From positions 372,001 to 436,000 of the forward strand of contig NZ_BMEL01000002.1 in the NCBI RefSeq assembly GCF_014636475.1: a DNA stretch of 64,000 nucleotides, given 5' to 3'. The translations under genes and the position numbers were made by a program. Source of the DNA: Halobacillus andaensis. Lineage in GTDB: Bacteria; Bacillota; Bacilli; Bacillales; Halobacillaceae. Of the stretch, positions 7,704-15,171 are shown one piece after another; positions within the stretch are counted from its first letter, which is position 1; each line of letters starts with the position of its first letter. The notes under the pieces are model-generated. The model was given only the letters and a program-made list of their open reading frames with translations. It ran no database searches and was not told where the DNA came from.

Positions 7704-8876
7704 ATGATGGCAAACCAACTAAAACACATCACTTTAGCTGAAGAAATTTATCCTCAATTGGTAGCATGGAGACGTGATTTTCATAAATACCCCGAATTGA
7801 GCTTTAAAGAAAAACAAACGAGCAAAAAAGTGGTTGAAATCTTGAAAAGCTTCCATGCGTACCATATTCAGTCACACGTGGGTGGTTATGGCGTAGTAGC
7901 CACCCTCTCCAATGGAGAAGGTCCTACGGTTGCCTTACGTGCAGACATGGATGCCTTACCCATTCAAGAGCAGGGTGAGCACGACTATGTCTCTGAACAT
8001 GAAGGTGTTATGCATGCCTGTGGTCATGATGCCCACACAGCTATATTGCTTGGCACTGCTCAAATTTTAAGTGAAATAAAAGATCAAATTCAAGGAACGG
8101 TTAAGCTTATCTTTCAGCCTGCTGAAGAAGCTTGTGATGAGAGCGGGGAATCGGGTGCAGTAAAGATGCTGCAGTCCGGACTGCTTGATGATATCGACCG
8201 TGCTATTGCTTTGCACATGTGTCCTTGGCAGAAAAGAAAAACGATTCAATTGCATGATGGTCCAAGTATGGCAAACAACGATGAATTTGATTTATTGATT
8301 AAAGGCCGCGGAGGCCATGGGGGTTATCCGCAAGATACAATTGACCCATTATGGTTATCCTCCTATGTGCTTCAAGCCCTTTACAGCGTAAATGGAAGAA
8401 AGGTGGATCCATTACACGTAGGCACGATAAGTGTTGGGCAAATCCATGGTGGAGAAGCTCATAATGTGATCCCTAATCATGTAGAAATAAAAGGAACGAT
8501 CCGCACTTATGAAAAAAGCGTTCGAGCGAAGTTAACCGAAGAACTTGAGAATGCAGCATCCATTGCGAAAGCTTTAGGGGGAGATTACCAACTAAGCGTT
8601 AACCAAGGGGAGCCTGCTTTACAAAATCACCCTTATATCAATCAGGTCATCGAACAGGCATCACAAGGGTTTCAAGTGGTTAGAAAACCTTTTGGAATGG
8701 GGAGCGAAGACTTCAGCTATTTCACGGAAAAAATACCGGCAGCTATGTTTTTCCTAGGTTGTGGATTGAATGAAGAACGCAGTTTACACCACCCACAATT
8801 TGATATCGATGAAAAAGCTTTGATTGATGGAGTTGCGATTTTCTTAGGCTGCGTTCAGCATTTGTTAAAAAAGTAA
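7704..8876 (+). CDS. M20 family amidohydrolase (N-acyl amino acid deacylase type)
   Basis: A 390-residue M20D-type metallohydrolase. It has WRRDFHKYPELSF at residues 23-35, ADMDALPIQEQ near 80, MHACGHDAHTAILLG near 108, and a FQPAEEA metal/catalytic glutamate block near 139, then GMGSEDFSYF near 332. These hydrolyse N-acyl amino acids such as N-acetyl-diaminopimelate or hippurate. Known ectoine deacetylases (DoeB/EutE) belong to the aspartoacylase/AstE group instead, so this enzyme could be an unrelated replacement that releases diaminobutyrate from the DoeA product. Two adjacent ATG codons follow GAGGCGGG; the first is given. It sits 16 nt after the PLP enzyme. Confidence 0.8.
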   Translation: MMANQLKHITLAEEIYPQLVAWRRDFHKYPELSFKEKQTSKKVVEILKSFHAYHIQSHVGGYGVVATLSNGEGPTVALRADMDALPIQEQGEHDYVSEHEGVMHACGHDAHTAILLGTAQILSEIKDQIQGTVKLIFQPAEEACDESGESGAVKMLQSGLLDDIDRAIALHMCPWQKRKTIQLHDGPSMANNDEFDLLIKGRGGHGGYPQDTIDPLWLSSYVLQALYSVNGRKVDPLHVGTISVGQIHGGEAHNVIPNHVEIKGTIRTYEKSVRAKLTEELENAASIAKALGGDYQLSVNQGEPALQNHPYINQVIEQASQGFQVVRKPFGMGSEDFSYFTEKIPAAMFFLGCGLNEERSLHHPQFDIDEKALIDGVAIFLGCVQHLLKK

Positions 8877-8887
8877 GGAGGAGGACA

Positions 8888-9940
8888 ATGACGACAAATA
8901 TTGCATTTATCGGTTTTGGCGGTGTCGGCCAAGCGCTCGCTGAAATTTTGCGGGATAGAAAAAAAAGCTTGCTTACTACCTATGGTTTAGATGCTAAAGT
9001 GGTGGCCGTGGCAGACGTGATGAAAGGATCGGTTTATCATCCTGATGGTTTAAAAATTGATGAGCTTTTAACCGCTGTACGGGAAAAAGGAACCGTAGAA
9101 GCGTATGAAGGTGCTTCTCAGGTGACCACAGGGTTAAGCAGCATGGAGACTATTACAAAAACAAATGCTGACGTGATTGTTGAGGTAACATTTACGGATG
9201 TAAACACTGGTGAACCTGCGATAACTCATTGTCGCACAGCATTTGAACATGGGAAAAGTGTCGTCACCACAAACAAAGGACCTGTGGCTTTAGCTTACCG
9301 TGAATTAGCTGAGTTGGCTGAGCGAAATCACGCATTCTTTGGCTTTGAGGGTACAGTCATGAGTGGAACGCCAGCCTTGCGAATGCCGAAGGAAACATTA
9401 GCAGGGAATCAGATTACTGAAATCCGAGGCATATTAAATGGAACCACGAATTATATTTTGACTGAAATGGAAAAGGGTCAATCGTATAAAGATTCTTTAG
9501 AAAAAGCCCAAAACCTTGGGTATGCAGAGGCAGATCCTACGAGTGATGTAGAAGGATACGATGCACGATATAAAGCTGCTATTTTATCCAATTATATTAT
9601 GGACACTCCTATTTCTCATACAGACGTAGAGTGTAAAGGCATCAGTGATCTTACGTTAGAACAGGTTCAATCTGCTTTGCAGGAAGGGAAAAGGTGGAAG
9701 CTTCTTGCTCGCATTACACGAGAAAACGGAAAAGTAAAAGCTTCCGTAAAACCTGAATGTATTGAAAATAGTGATCCCCTTTCAAGTGTCACAGGTGCGA
9801 CGAACGGTATTCTTTACGAATGTGACTTATCCGGACCTATTTTATTAACAGGTGCAGGCGCAGGTTTGCAGGAAACAGGATTTTCGCTGTTAATTGATTT
9901 AATTCATTACCAAAAGGAGAAAAAGCTAGCCAAAATTTAA
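8888..9940 (+). CDS. Homoserine dehydrogenase-like oxidoreductase
   Basis: A 350-residue NAD(P)-dependent protein. The Rossmann loop GFGGVGQALAE is at residues 9-19. The family blocks VVTTNKGPVALAY (near 127) with the putative catalytic Lys, GILNGTTNYILTEM (near 180) and GYAEADPTSDVEGYDARYKAAIL (near 210) are intact. There is no C-terminal ACT regulatory domain, so it is shorter than the feedback-regulated biosynthetic enzyme. It interconverts aspartate semialdehyde and homoserine in known relatives. Aspartate semialdehyde is also an intermediate of ectoine breakdown, so the operon context makes sense. It follows a GGAGGAGGA site 12 nt after the M20 gene. Confidence 0.8.
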   Translation: MTTNIAFIGFGGVGQALAEILRDRKKSLLTTYGLDAKVVAVADVMKGSVYHPDGLKIDELLTAVREKGTVEAYEGASQVTTGLSSMETITKTNADVIVEVTFTDVNTGEPAITHCRTAFEHGKSVVTTNKGPVALAYRELAELAERNHAFFGFEGTVMSGTPALRMPKETLAGNQITEIRGILNGTTNYILTEMEKGQSYKDSLEKAQNLGYAEADPTSDVEGYDARYKAAILSNYIMDTPISHTDVECKGISDLTLEQVQSALQEGKRWKLLARITRENGKVKASVKPECIENSDPLSSVTGATNGILYECDLSGPILLTGAGAGLQETGFSLLIDLIHYQKEKKLAKI

Positions 9941-9955
9941 TGGGTGGTGATTAAT

Positions 9956-11404
9956 ATGCATACGAAGGTGAAAGCCATGAAAATGTTGGTCGGTGGCAAA
10001 TGGGTAGAAGGCAAGGATACGTTTGAAGTCGTAAATCCTCAAAATAATGAACCGATTGCAAGGGTTCCTTTAGCCTCTAAAGAGCAAATGGTGGAAGCGA
10101 TTGAAACGGCAGAACGCACGTATCGAACGACAACGGTTTGGCCCACTCATGAACGCATAGCCATTTTAACGAAGGTATCTAATTATATGAAAGAGCATGC
10201 AGAAGAGTTCGCTAAGGTCATTGCCAGCGAAGGGAGTAAGACAATCAACGAAGCGCGCGGAGAAGTAAAGCGAGCCGCCCAAACCATTCAAATCAGTGCT
10301 GAAGAAGCCCGCCGCATCAACGGGGAGACGCTGAACTTTGATCAGAATGAAGGCAGCGAGAATCGTGTAGGCTATTACTACCGCTTTCCAATTGGTGTTG
10401 TAGGAGCCATTACTCCTTTTAATGACCCTTTAAATATGGTCGCTCATAAAATTGGTCCAGCCATTGCTGCGGGAAATGCCATTGTTCTTAAACCCGCTTC
10501 AGTCACACCACTCAGTGCATTGAAATTGGCTGAAGCTTTTATGAATGCCGGCTTACCTGAAGGTTTTCTATCAGTTGTAACGGGATCTGGACGAGAAATT
10601 GGTGATACGCTGGTCACTCATCCTGCCGTTCAAATGGTCTCTTTTACAGGCGGTACAGAAGCAGGTGAAAAAATTACCCAGAAAGCTGGAACGAAAAAGT
10701 TGAGCATGGAGCTTGGGTCCAACTCACCAGTCATCGTTCTTGAAGATGCGGATTTACACGATGCGGTTCAATCTACGGTTTCAGGAGCTTTCTCAGCTGT
10801 AGGGCAGAACTGTATCGGTGTACAAAGGGTATATGTTGAAAAAGGGATTTATCAAACGTTCTTGGATACCTTCGTTAATCGAACATCGGAGTTAAACGTT
10901 GGCGATAAAATGGATGAATTAACTGATATGGGTCCATTAATCAACGAAAAAGAAGCGAAGCGCGTGGAAAATTGGGTGAATGAAGCTGTTGCTAAAGGAG
11001 CAACAGTGGAATTTGGAGGAAAGCGTGAGGGCGCTTATTACACGCCAACGATTTTAACGAATGTCTCTGACGAAGCCACTATTGCTAAGGAAGAGATATT
11101 TGGTCCCGTTGTTTTGGTCTATCCAGTTGATTCTTTATATGAAGCGGTAGAACAAGCAAATGATGTAAACTATGGTCTTCAAGCCGGCATTTTCACAAGC
11201 AATATCAATCAAGCCTTCTATGCCATAAAACATATGAATGTAGGCGGCATTATGATCAATGACAGCAGTGACTATCGCATTGATGCGATGCCATTTGGAG
11301 GTACGAAGGGTTCAGGAATCGGACGTGAAGGTATTCAATTTGCGATTGAAGCTATGACAGAAGCAAAGGTTGTATCGTTTAGACTACAAGAAAAATTACT
11401 TTAA
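9956..11404 (+). CDS. Aldehyde dehydrogenase (DoeC-like role likely)
   Basis: A 482-residue NAD(P)-dependent aldehyde dehydrogenase. Glu252 in MELGSNSPVIVLEDAD and the catalytic Cys286 in VGQNCIGVQR are in the expected positions; the FTGGTEAG nucleotide loop is near 230. The operon suggests oxidation of aspartate semialdehyde to aspartate, the DoeC step; succinate-semialdehyde or lactaldehyde would be alternatives. A GTG at 9944 is in frame, but GGTGGTG is correctly placed for the ATG at 9956. It is the last gene before a terminator hairpin. Confidence 0.8.
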   Translation: MHTKVKAMKMLVGGKWVEGKDTFEVVNPQNNEPIARVPLASKEQMVEAIETAERTYRTTTVWPTHERIAILTKVSNYMKEHAEEFAKVIASEGSKTINEARGEVKRAAQTIQISAEEARRINGETLNFDQNEGSENRVGYYYRFPIGVVGAITPFNDPLNMVAHKIGPAIAAGNAIVLKPASVTPLSALKLAEAFMNAGLPEGFLSVVTGSGREIGDTLVTHPAVQMVSFTGGTEAGEKITQKAGTKKLSMELGSNSPVIVLEDADLHDAVQSTVSGAFSAVGQNCIGVQRVYVEKGIYQTFLDTFVNRTSELNVGDKMDELTDMGPLINEKEAKRVENWVNEAVAKGATVEFGGKREGAYYTPTILTNVSDEATIAKEEIFGPVVLVYPVDSLYEAVEQANDVNYGLQAGIFTSNINQAFYAIKHMNVGGIMINDSSDYRIDAMPFGGTKGSGIGREGIQFAIEAMTEAKVVSFRLQEKLL

Positions 11405-11410
11405 CATTTA

Positions 11411-11445
11411 GGAAAAGTCACTATGAATTAGTTGCTTTTTCCTTT
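11411..11445 (+). terminator. Terminator of the doeA operon
   Basis: GGAAAAGTCACTA pairs imperfectly with TAGTTGCTTTTTCC just after the aldehyde dehydrogenase stop. The downstream sequence is T-rich. Confidence 0.5.
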
Positions 11446-11516
11446 GCTTTCATAAGGATAGTTTCTCTTCTCGTGCACATAGTAAAGGAGAGGAATTTCC
11501 TTAAGGAGGCAACATG

Positions 11517-12227
11517 ATGAAAAAACTAATCTACACTTCATGCATGGCATTGTGCGTAACTACACTAGCTGCATGTGGTGCAAATAATAATGATCCAGCG
11601 GATAATGCCGCTTCTGATTATAATCAAGTCACATATGGTCCAGGGGCTCAAGATGAAGACGGTCGTATGAATGATTTAAATCGCTTTGACGAAAACTTCC
11701 CGTTTGATAATAAAACGCCGTTTTATCCGTATGACCGAAATATGGAAGACCGAGCCCAAGATAATGATGGTCCATACCCATACGGTGGTGAGGATATTGA
11801 ACGAGGTGGAGAAGAAGACAATGAGGGTCAAGATGACGGACAGCAAGTTACAGGTGACATTCATGAACAAGTGGTTCAACTAACGAATGAAGCTCGTGAA
11901 GAACAAGGCTTGGAACCGTTAGAACTAAGTGAAGAAGTATCTGAGGTGGCACAAGAAAAGTCTGAGGACATGTCAGAAAATGATTATTTTTCACACACGT
12001 CCCCTACCTATGGAAGTCCTTTCGATATGCTTCAAGAGTATGACGTAGATTTTAATACAGCTGCTGAAAACATTGCAGCTGGACAGCAATCGCCAGAAGA
12101 AGTAGTTGATGGCTGGCTGAATAGTTCAAGTCACCGTAAGAACATTATGAACGCCAATATGACTGAAATTGGCGTAGGTTATGAAGAGAACGGTAATTAT
12201 TGGACTCAGATGTTCATTGGAAAGTAA
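11517..12227 (+). CDS. CAP-domain (YkwD-type) lipoprotein
   Basis: A 236-residue secreted lipoprotein. It has a signal peptide with lipobox LAAC (Cys about residue 20), a long acidic, Asp/Asn-rich linker, and a C-terminal CAP/SCP-like domain from about residue 122 beginning VVQLTNEAREEQGLEPL, with YFSHTSP, AENIAAGQQSPEEVVDGWLNS and SSHRKNIMNANMTEIGVGY. CAP proteins of Bacillaceae (YkwD, spore-coat types) are extracellular and of unclear chemistry. The ATG at 11517 is better spaced from AAGGAGG than the ATG at 11514. The acidic linker fits a halophile surface protein. Confidence 0.85.
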   Translation: MKKLIYTSCMALCVTTLAACGANNNDPADNAASDYNQVTYGPGAQDEDGRMNDLNRFDENFPFDNKTPFYPYDRNMEDRAQDNDGPYPYGGEDIERGGEEDNEGQDDGQQVTGDIHEQVVQLTNEAREEQGLEPLELSEEVSEVAQEKSEDMSENDYFSHTSPTYGSPFDMLQEYDVDFNTAAENIAAGQQSPEEVVDGWLNSSSHRKNIMNANMTEIGVGYEENGNYWTQMFIGK

Positions 12228-12253
12228 TAAAAACCTTCCATTTATCGCGTCTT

Positions 12254-12375
12254 ATCAGCTTGTAGAGAAACTTTTATATTCTCTACAAGCGTTTTTTATG
12301 CCATGAAAAAATTTCATTGTGCTGAAGAAGTAAAGGATTGGGAAACGACTCCCTTTCCGTCATGCCCTGCGGAAA
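12254..12375. repeat. Dispersed intergenic repeat, family A copy 2
   Basis: Begins TCAGCTTGTAGAGAAACTTT and ends GGGAAACGACTCCCTTTCC, the same two modules as at 3770, 58731 and 63619. In this copy the first module is completed into a perfect terminator hairpin. Confidence 0.6.
12258..12297 (+). terminator. Rho-independent terminator of the CAP lipoprotein gene
   Basis: A perfect 12-bp stem GCTTGTAGAGAA / TTCTCTACAAGC is followed by GTTTTTT. It overlaps the start of a family A repeat. Confidence 0.9.
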
Positions 12376-12514
12376 CCGTCCTATTTCTCCATATAAATGA
12401 CAGAACCAGGATCCCTTCTTAATGGATTGGAAGAATTAACATTGACTGATATCTTATGGACTCAGGAATGCTAATAAAGAGTCTTGATATGAATAAAGAA
12501 AGGGAGTCGTTTAG

Positions 12515-13216
12515 GTGAAAAAAATAATATATATGCTCTGCTTCCTTTTTATCCTACAAATGGTTCAGCCATATTCCATATACGCTTCATCTAAACAACT
12601 CGTTGCTATTGGTGATTCGATTCCATATGGTTATAATTTAAGCAAAGATAATCAATACCCCTCCGGAAAAGCATTTCCTTATATGGTAGGGGAAAAAGCT
12701 GGTCTCGAGGTAACAAACTTAGGTGTCCCTGGTTTAACCTCGCAGGAATTAGTGGCTGCCGTTCATGAAAATGAGGTTTTTCGATCAACCATTCGTGACG
12801 CTGATTATGTAGTTCTCTATATTGGCGGAAATGATCTTTTAAATTTATTGAAAAAGCACAAGGGAATTAAAGGAATTGAAATGGATGAAGTAGCCATTGT
12901 CGTTCGTAATCTTTTATTTAACGTTTATTCAACGGTGATGGAATTAGATAAATTAACAAATGGTCAGATCCTCGTCTACAATATCTATAACCCCTATCCA
13001 GAAAAAGGGAAGTCATTAAGTCAGCCTCTTCACTACATTAACGTTCAATATAGTTCGTTAATTGAATTGTTAAGTCACTTTACTGAAGTAAAGCTGGTGG
13101 ATGCTTATCAGGCTTTCAAAGGCCACCCTGAATATATTTTGGAGAATGACGTCCATCCAACGGTTGAGGGTCAGATTGTTCTCGCAAACATTGGATTAAA
13201 AGAAATAAAGGAATGA
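12515..13216 (+). CDS. Secreted SGNH/GDSL-family hydrolase
   Basis: A 233-residue protein with an N-terminal signal peptide (about residues 1-25, ending IYASS). The SGNH blocks are visible: AIGDSIPYG (block I, catalytic Ser about 35), LGVPGLTS (block II Gly), YIGGNDLL (block III Asn) and DVHPT (block V Asp and His). These are extracellular esterases or lipases, some of which deacetylate cell-wall polymers. The start is GTG after AAAGGGAG. It stands alone between terminators. Confidence 0.85.
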   Translation: MKKIIYMLCFLFILQMVQPYSIYASSKQLVAIGDSIPYGYNLSKDNQYPSGKAFPYMVGEKAGLEVTNLGVPGLTSQELVAAVHENEVFRSTIRDADYVVLYIGGNDLLNLLKKHKGIKGIEMDEVAIVVRNLLFNVYSTVMELDKLTNGQILVYNIYNPYPEKGKSLSQPLHYINVQYSSLIELLSHFTEVKLVDAYQAFKGHPEYILENDVHPTVEGQIVLANIGLKEIKE

Positions 13217-13310
13217 GGCACTGGTTTATATCGGTGTCTTTACTCTTTTATGATTTGTTGGGAGAACTTGTTATAATAAAAGTAATCACACACATAAGGG
13301 GACTTTACAT

Positions 13311-14294
13311 ATGATTCGTTTTGGCATTATTGGTACCAATTTTATTACTAAGCTTATGATTGAAGCAGGCGAGCATCTTGAGGGCTTTAAAGTCCAAGGC
13401 GTTTATTCAAGAACTGAAGAACGAGCGAAAGAGTTTGCTCAGACTTATAATGCTCCGCTTACCTTTACTTCTGTTAAAGATATGGTGGAAAGTGATGAAG
13501 TAGATGCTGTTTACGTTGCCAGCCCGAATTCGTTTCATGCTGAGCAAGCTATTCTAGCTATGGAGCACGGAAAACATATATTATGTGAAAAACCAATGGC
13601 ATCAAATGAAAAGGAAGTACGTCGTATGACAGAGGCAGCAAAAGACAATAATGTCGTTTTAATGGAAGCTGTCAAATCGACACTTATGCCTTCCTTTCTA
13701 TCCATACAATCCAACCTTCATAAAATTGGAAAAGTACGCCGTTATGTTGGCAACTTCTGCAAATATTCCTCTCGCTATGATGCTTATCGCCAAGGCACGG
13801 TCCTTAATGCCTTTAATCCAAAGTTCTCGAATGGATCGCTCATGGATTTAGGTGTGTATGGCATCTATCCGATGGTCGTATTATTTGGAAAGCCTGACCG
13901 TATTCAAGCGAATGGGGTAGCCTTGGAATCCGGGGTGGACGGAAAAGGAAGCATAATTGCACAGTATAAAGAAATGGAAGCCGTCATCATGCATTCAAAA
14001 ATAAGTCATTCTCACGCCGCTTCGGAAATCCAAGGCGAAGAAGGTGTGATCATCATTCCTAATATTTCAGAGCCAAAAGACGTTTACATTCAATACAATA
14101 GTGGGGAAGTGGAGAGCCTTGACCTTCCTGATCAATATCCGCCTATGTATTATGAAATTGAAGAATTCTACAAGCAGGTGAAAGATCATGATCGACCTTC
14201 CTGCAACAATTCAAATGAAAATAGTTTATTGGTCGCAGAAGTATTACAAGAAGCAAGAAGCCAAATGGGTATTTCATTTCCAGCTGATCACTAG
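13311..14294 (+). CDS. Gfo/Idh/MocA family oxidoreductase
   Basis: A 327-residue NAD(P)-dependent dehydrogenase. The N-terminal Rossmann loop is GIIGTNFITKLMIEAG, and the family motif HGKHILCEKPMASNEKEV is near residue 90. The C-terminal domain contains NGSLMDLGVYGIYPMVVLFG. Substrates in this family are usually sugars, inositols or trans-dihydrodiols and cannot be told from sequence here. The gene is monocistronic and followed by a terminator. Confidence 0.8.
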   Translation: MIRFGIIGTNFITKLMIEAGEHLEGFKVQGVYSRTEERAKEFAQTYNAPLTFTSVKDMVESDEVDAVYVASPNSFHAEQAILAMEHGKHILCEKPMASNEKEVRRMTEAAKDNNVVLMEAVKSTLMPSFLSIQSNLHKIGKVRRYVGNFCKYSSRYDAYRQGTVLNAFNPKFSNGSLMDLGVYGIYPMVVLFGKPDRIQANGVALESGVDGKGSIIAQYKEMEAVIMHSKISHSHAASEIQGEEGVIIIPNISEPKDVYIQYNSGEVESLDLPDQYPPMYYEIEEFYKQVKDHDRPSCNNSNENSLLVAEVLQEARSQMGISFPADH

Positions 14295-14304
14295 GTATAT
14301 AAAG

Positions 14305-14336
14305 AAGCGGACTGTTATTGCTCAGTCCGCTTTTTT
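14305..14336. terminator. Terminator between convergent genes
   Basis: AGCGGACTG / CAGTCCGCT form a stem followed by TTTTTT on the plus strand. It overlaps the last codons of the convergent HxlR-type gene. Confidence 0.85.
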
Positions 14337-14741
14337 GGAATTGCTCATATTTAATTCGGTTTTTTCGCTATTTATGATCTCTGCCATTTCTGATTTAGAG
14401 GCATTCATTTGCTTGTGCGCCAGCCCCCATTTATTCATGGATTCTAAAAAAGAAGATGTCGTATGGCCGTAGGACGTTAATCGATACTCCACTCTCGGAG
14501 GCACGGTCTTATAGTCTATCCGTTCCACTAGTCCATCGTCTATAAGCTTTCTAAGCTCTCTAGAAAGAATGCGGGAAGAAATCTTCCCATCAATCGAACG
14601 TCGTAATTCATTAAAGCGAAGCTTCTCTTCATGGAGTAATTCCCATAGAATAATGCCTTTCCACTTCCCACAAACGACTTCGAGTGTAATGTCAATGCCA
14701 GCTTCCCTATCTTTCACCCGTTTCACCTCATCTTGACTCAT
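14322..14741 (-). CDS. HxlR family winged-helix transcriptional regulator
   Basis: A 139-residue protein with the HxlR pattern: ITLEVVCGKWKGIILWELL (about residues 18-36), LRFNELRRSIDGKISSRILSRELRKLIDDGLVERIDY, and PPRVEYRLTSYG. Many family members respond to electrophiles or oxidants through a conserved Cys near the N-terminus; here a Cys lies in VVCGKWK. The ribosome binding site for the ATG at 14741 is weak; the gene overlaps the preceding 117-codon ORF by 14 nt and may be translationally coupled, or start at an internal GTG. Its target is not evident. Confidence 0.8.
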   Translation of the reverse strand: MSQDEVKRVKDREAGIDITLEVVCGKWKGIILWELLHEEKLRFNELRRSIDGKISSRILSRELRKLIDDGLVERIDYKTVPPRVEYRLTSYGHTTSSFLESMNKWGLAHKQMNASKSEMAEIINSEKTELNMSNSKKAD

Positions 14742-15081
14742 TGTTATTATTTTGTTTCTTAATTGCTTTTTGATAACCTTCCATTATTCCCTGAGCATAT
14801 ACTCGATTTAGTACAGTCATGGTATGAGGAATGACTTGATCTTCAGAGGAATCTGAAACTTTATTCAATAAGTCCACTAATTCTAGAAATTCTTCAGTAA
14901 CCGGGAAGATGGGCTTCACATTATCCCTCATAATATCACCTTCCTCATCAACTATAAAACCTATATGATGATATTTTATGCGGTTTTCCAAATCTCTACA
15001 AGTACTTACAATTTTGTTACTGTTCATTATTGGTAAGCAGGCAACTGTAAGATGAGGGGCTGGGTGAGACTCCAAAAACAC
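14728..15081 (-). CDS. Hypothetical protein upstream of HxlR regulator
   Basis: A 117-codon ORF whose best start is an unusual GTG, with an alternative ATG at 15027 and no strong ribosome binding site for either. The product is soluble, moderately charged, and ends in an Asn-rich tail (KKQNNNNESR). I do not recognise it. The overlap with the HxlR gene and absence of a better frame support it being coding. Confidence 0.45.
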   Translation of the reverse strand: MFLESHPAPHLTVACLPIMNSNKIVSTCRDLENRIKYHHIGFIVDEEGDIMRDNVKPIFPVTEEFLELVDLLNKVSDSSEDQVIPHTMTVLNRVYAQGIMEGYQKAIKKQNNNNESR

Positions 15082-15171
15082 GGCCTAACTTTACCCTGAT
15101 CTAATCAGTTCTATCATAGATTAAAATCCTGTATAATTATAGAAACTTTCAGATTTAGTGGAGGACAAGTT

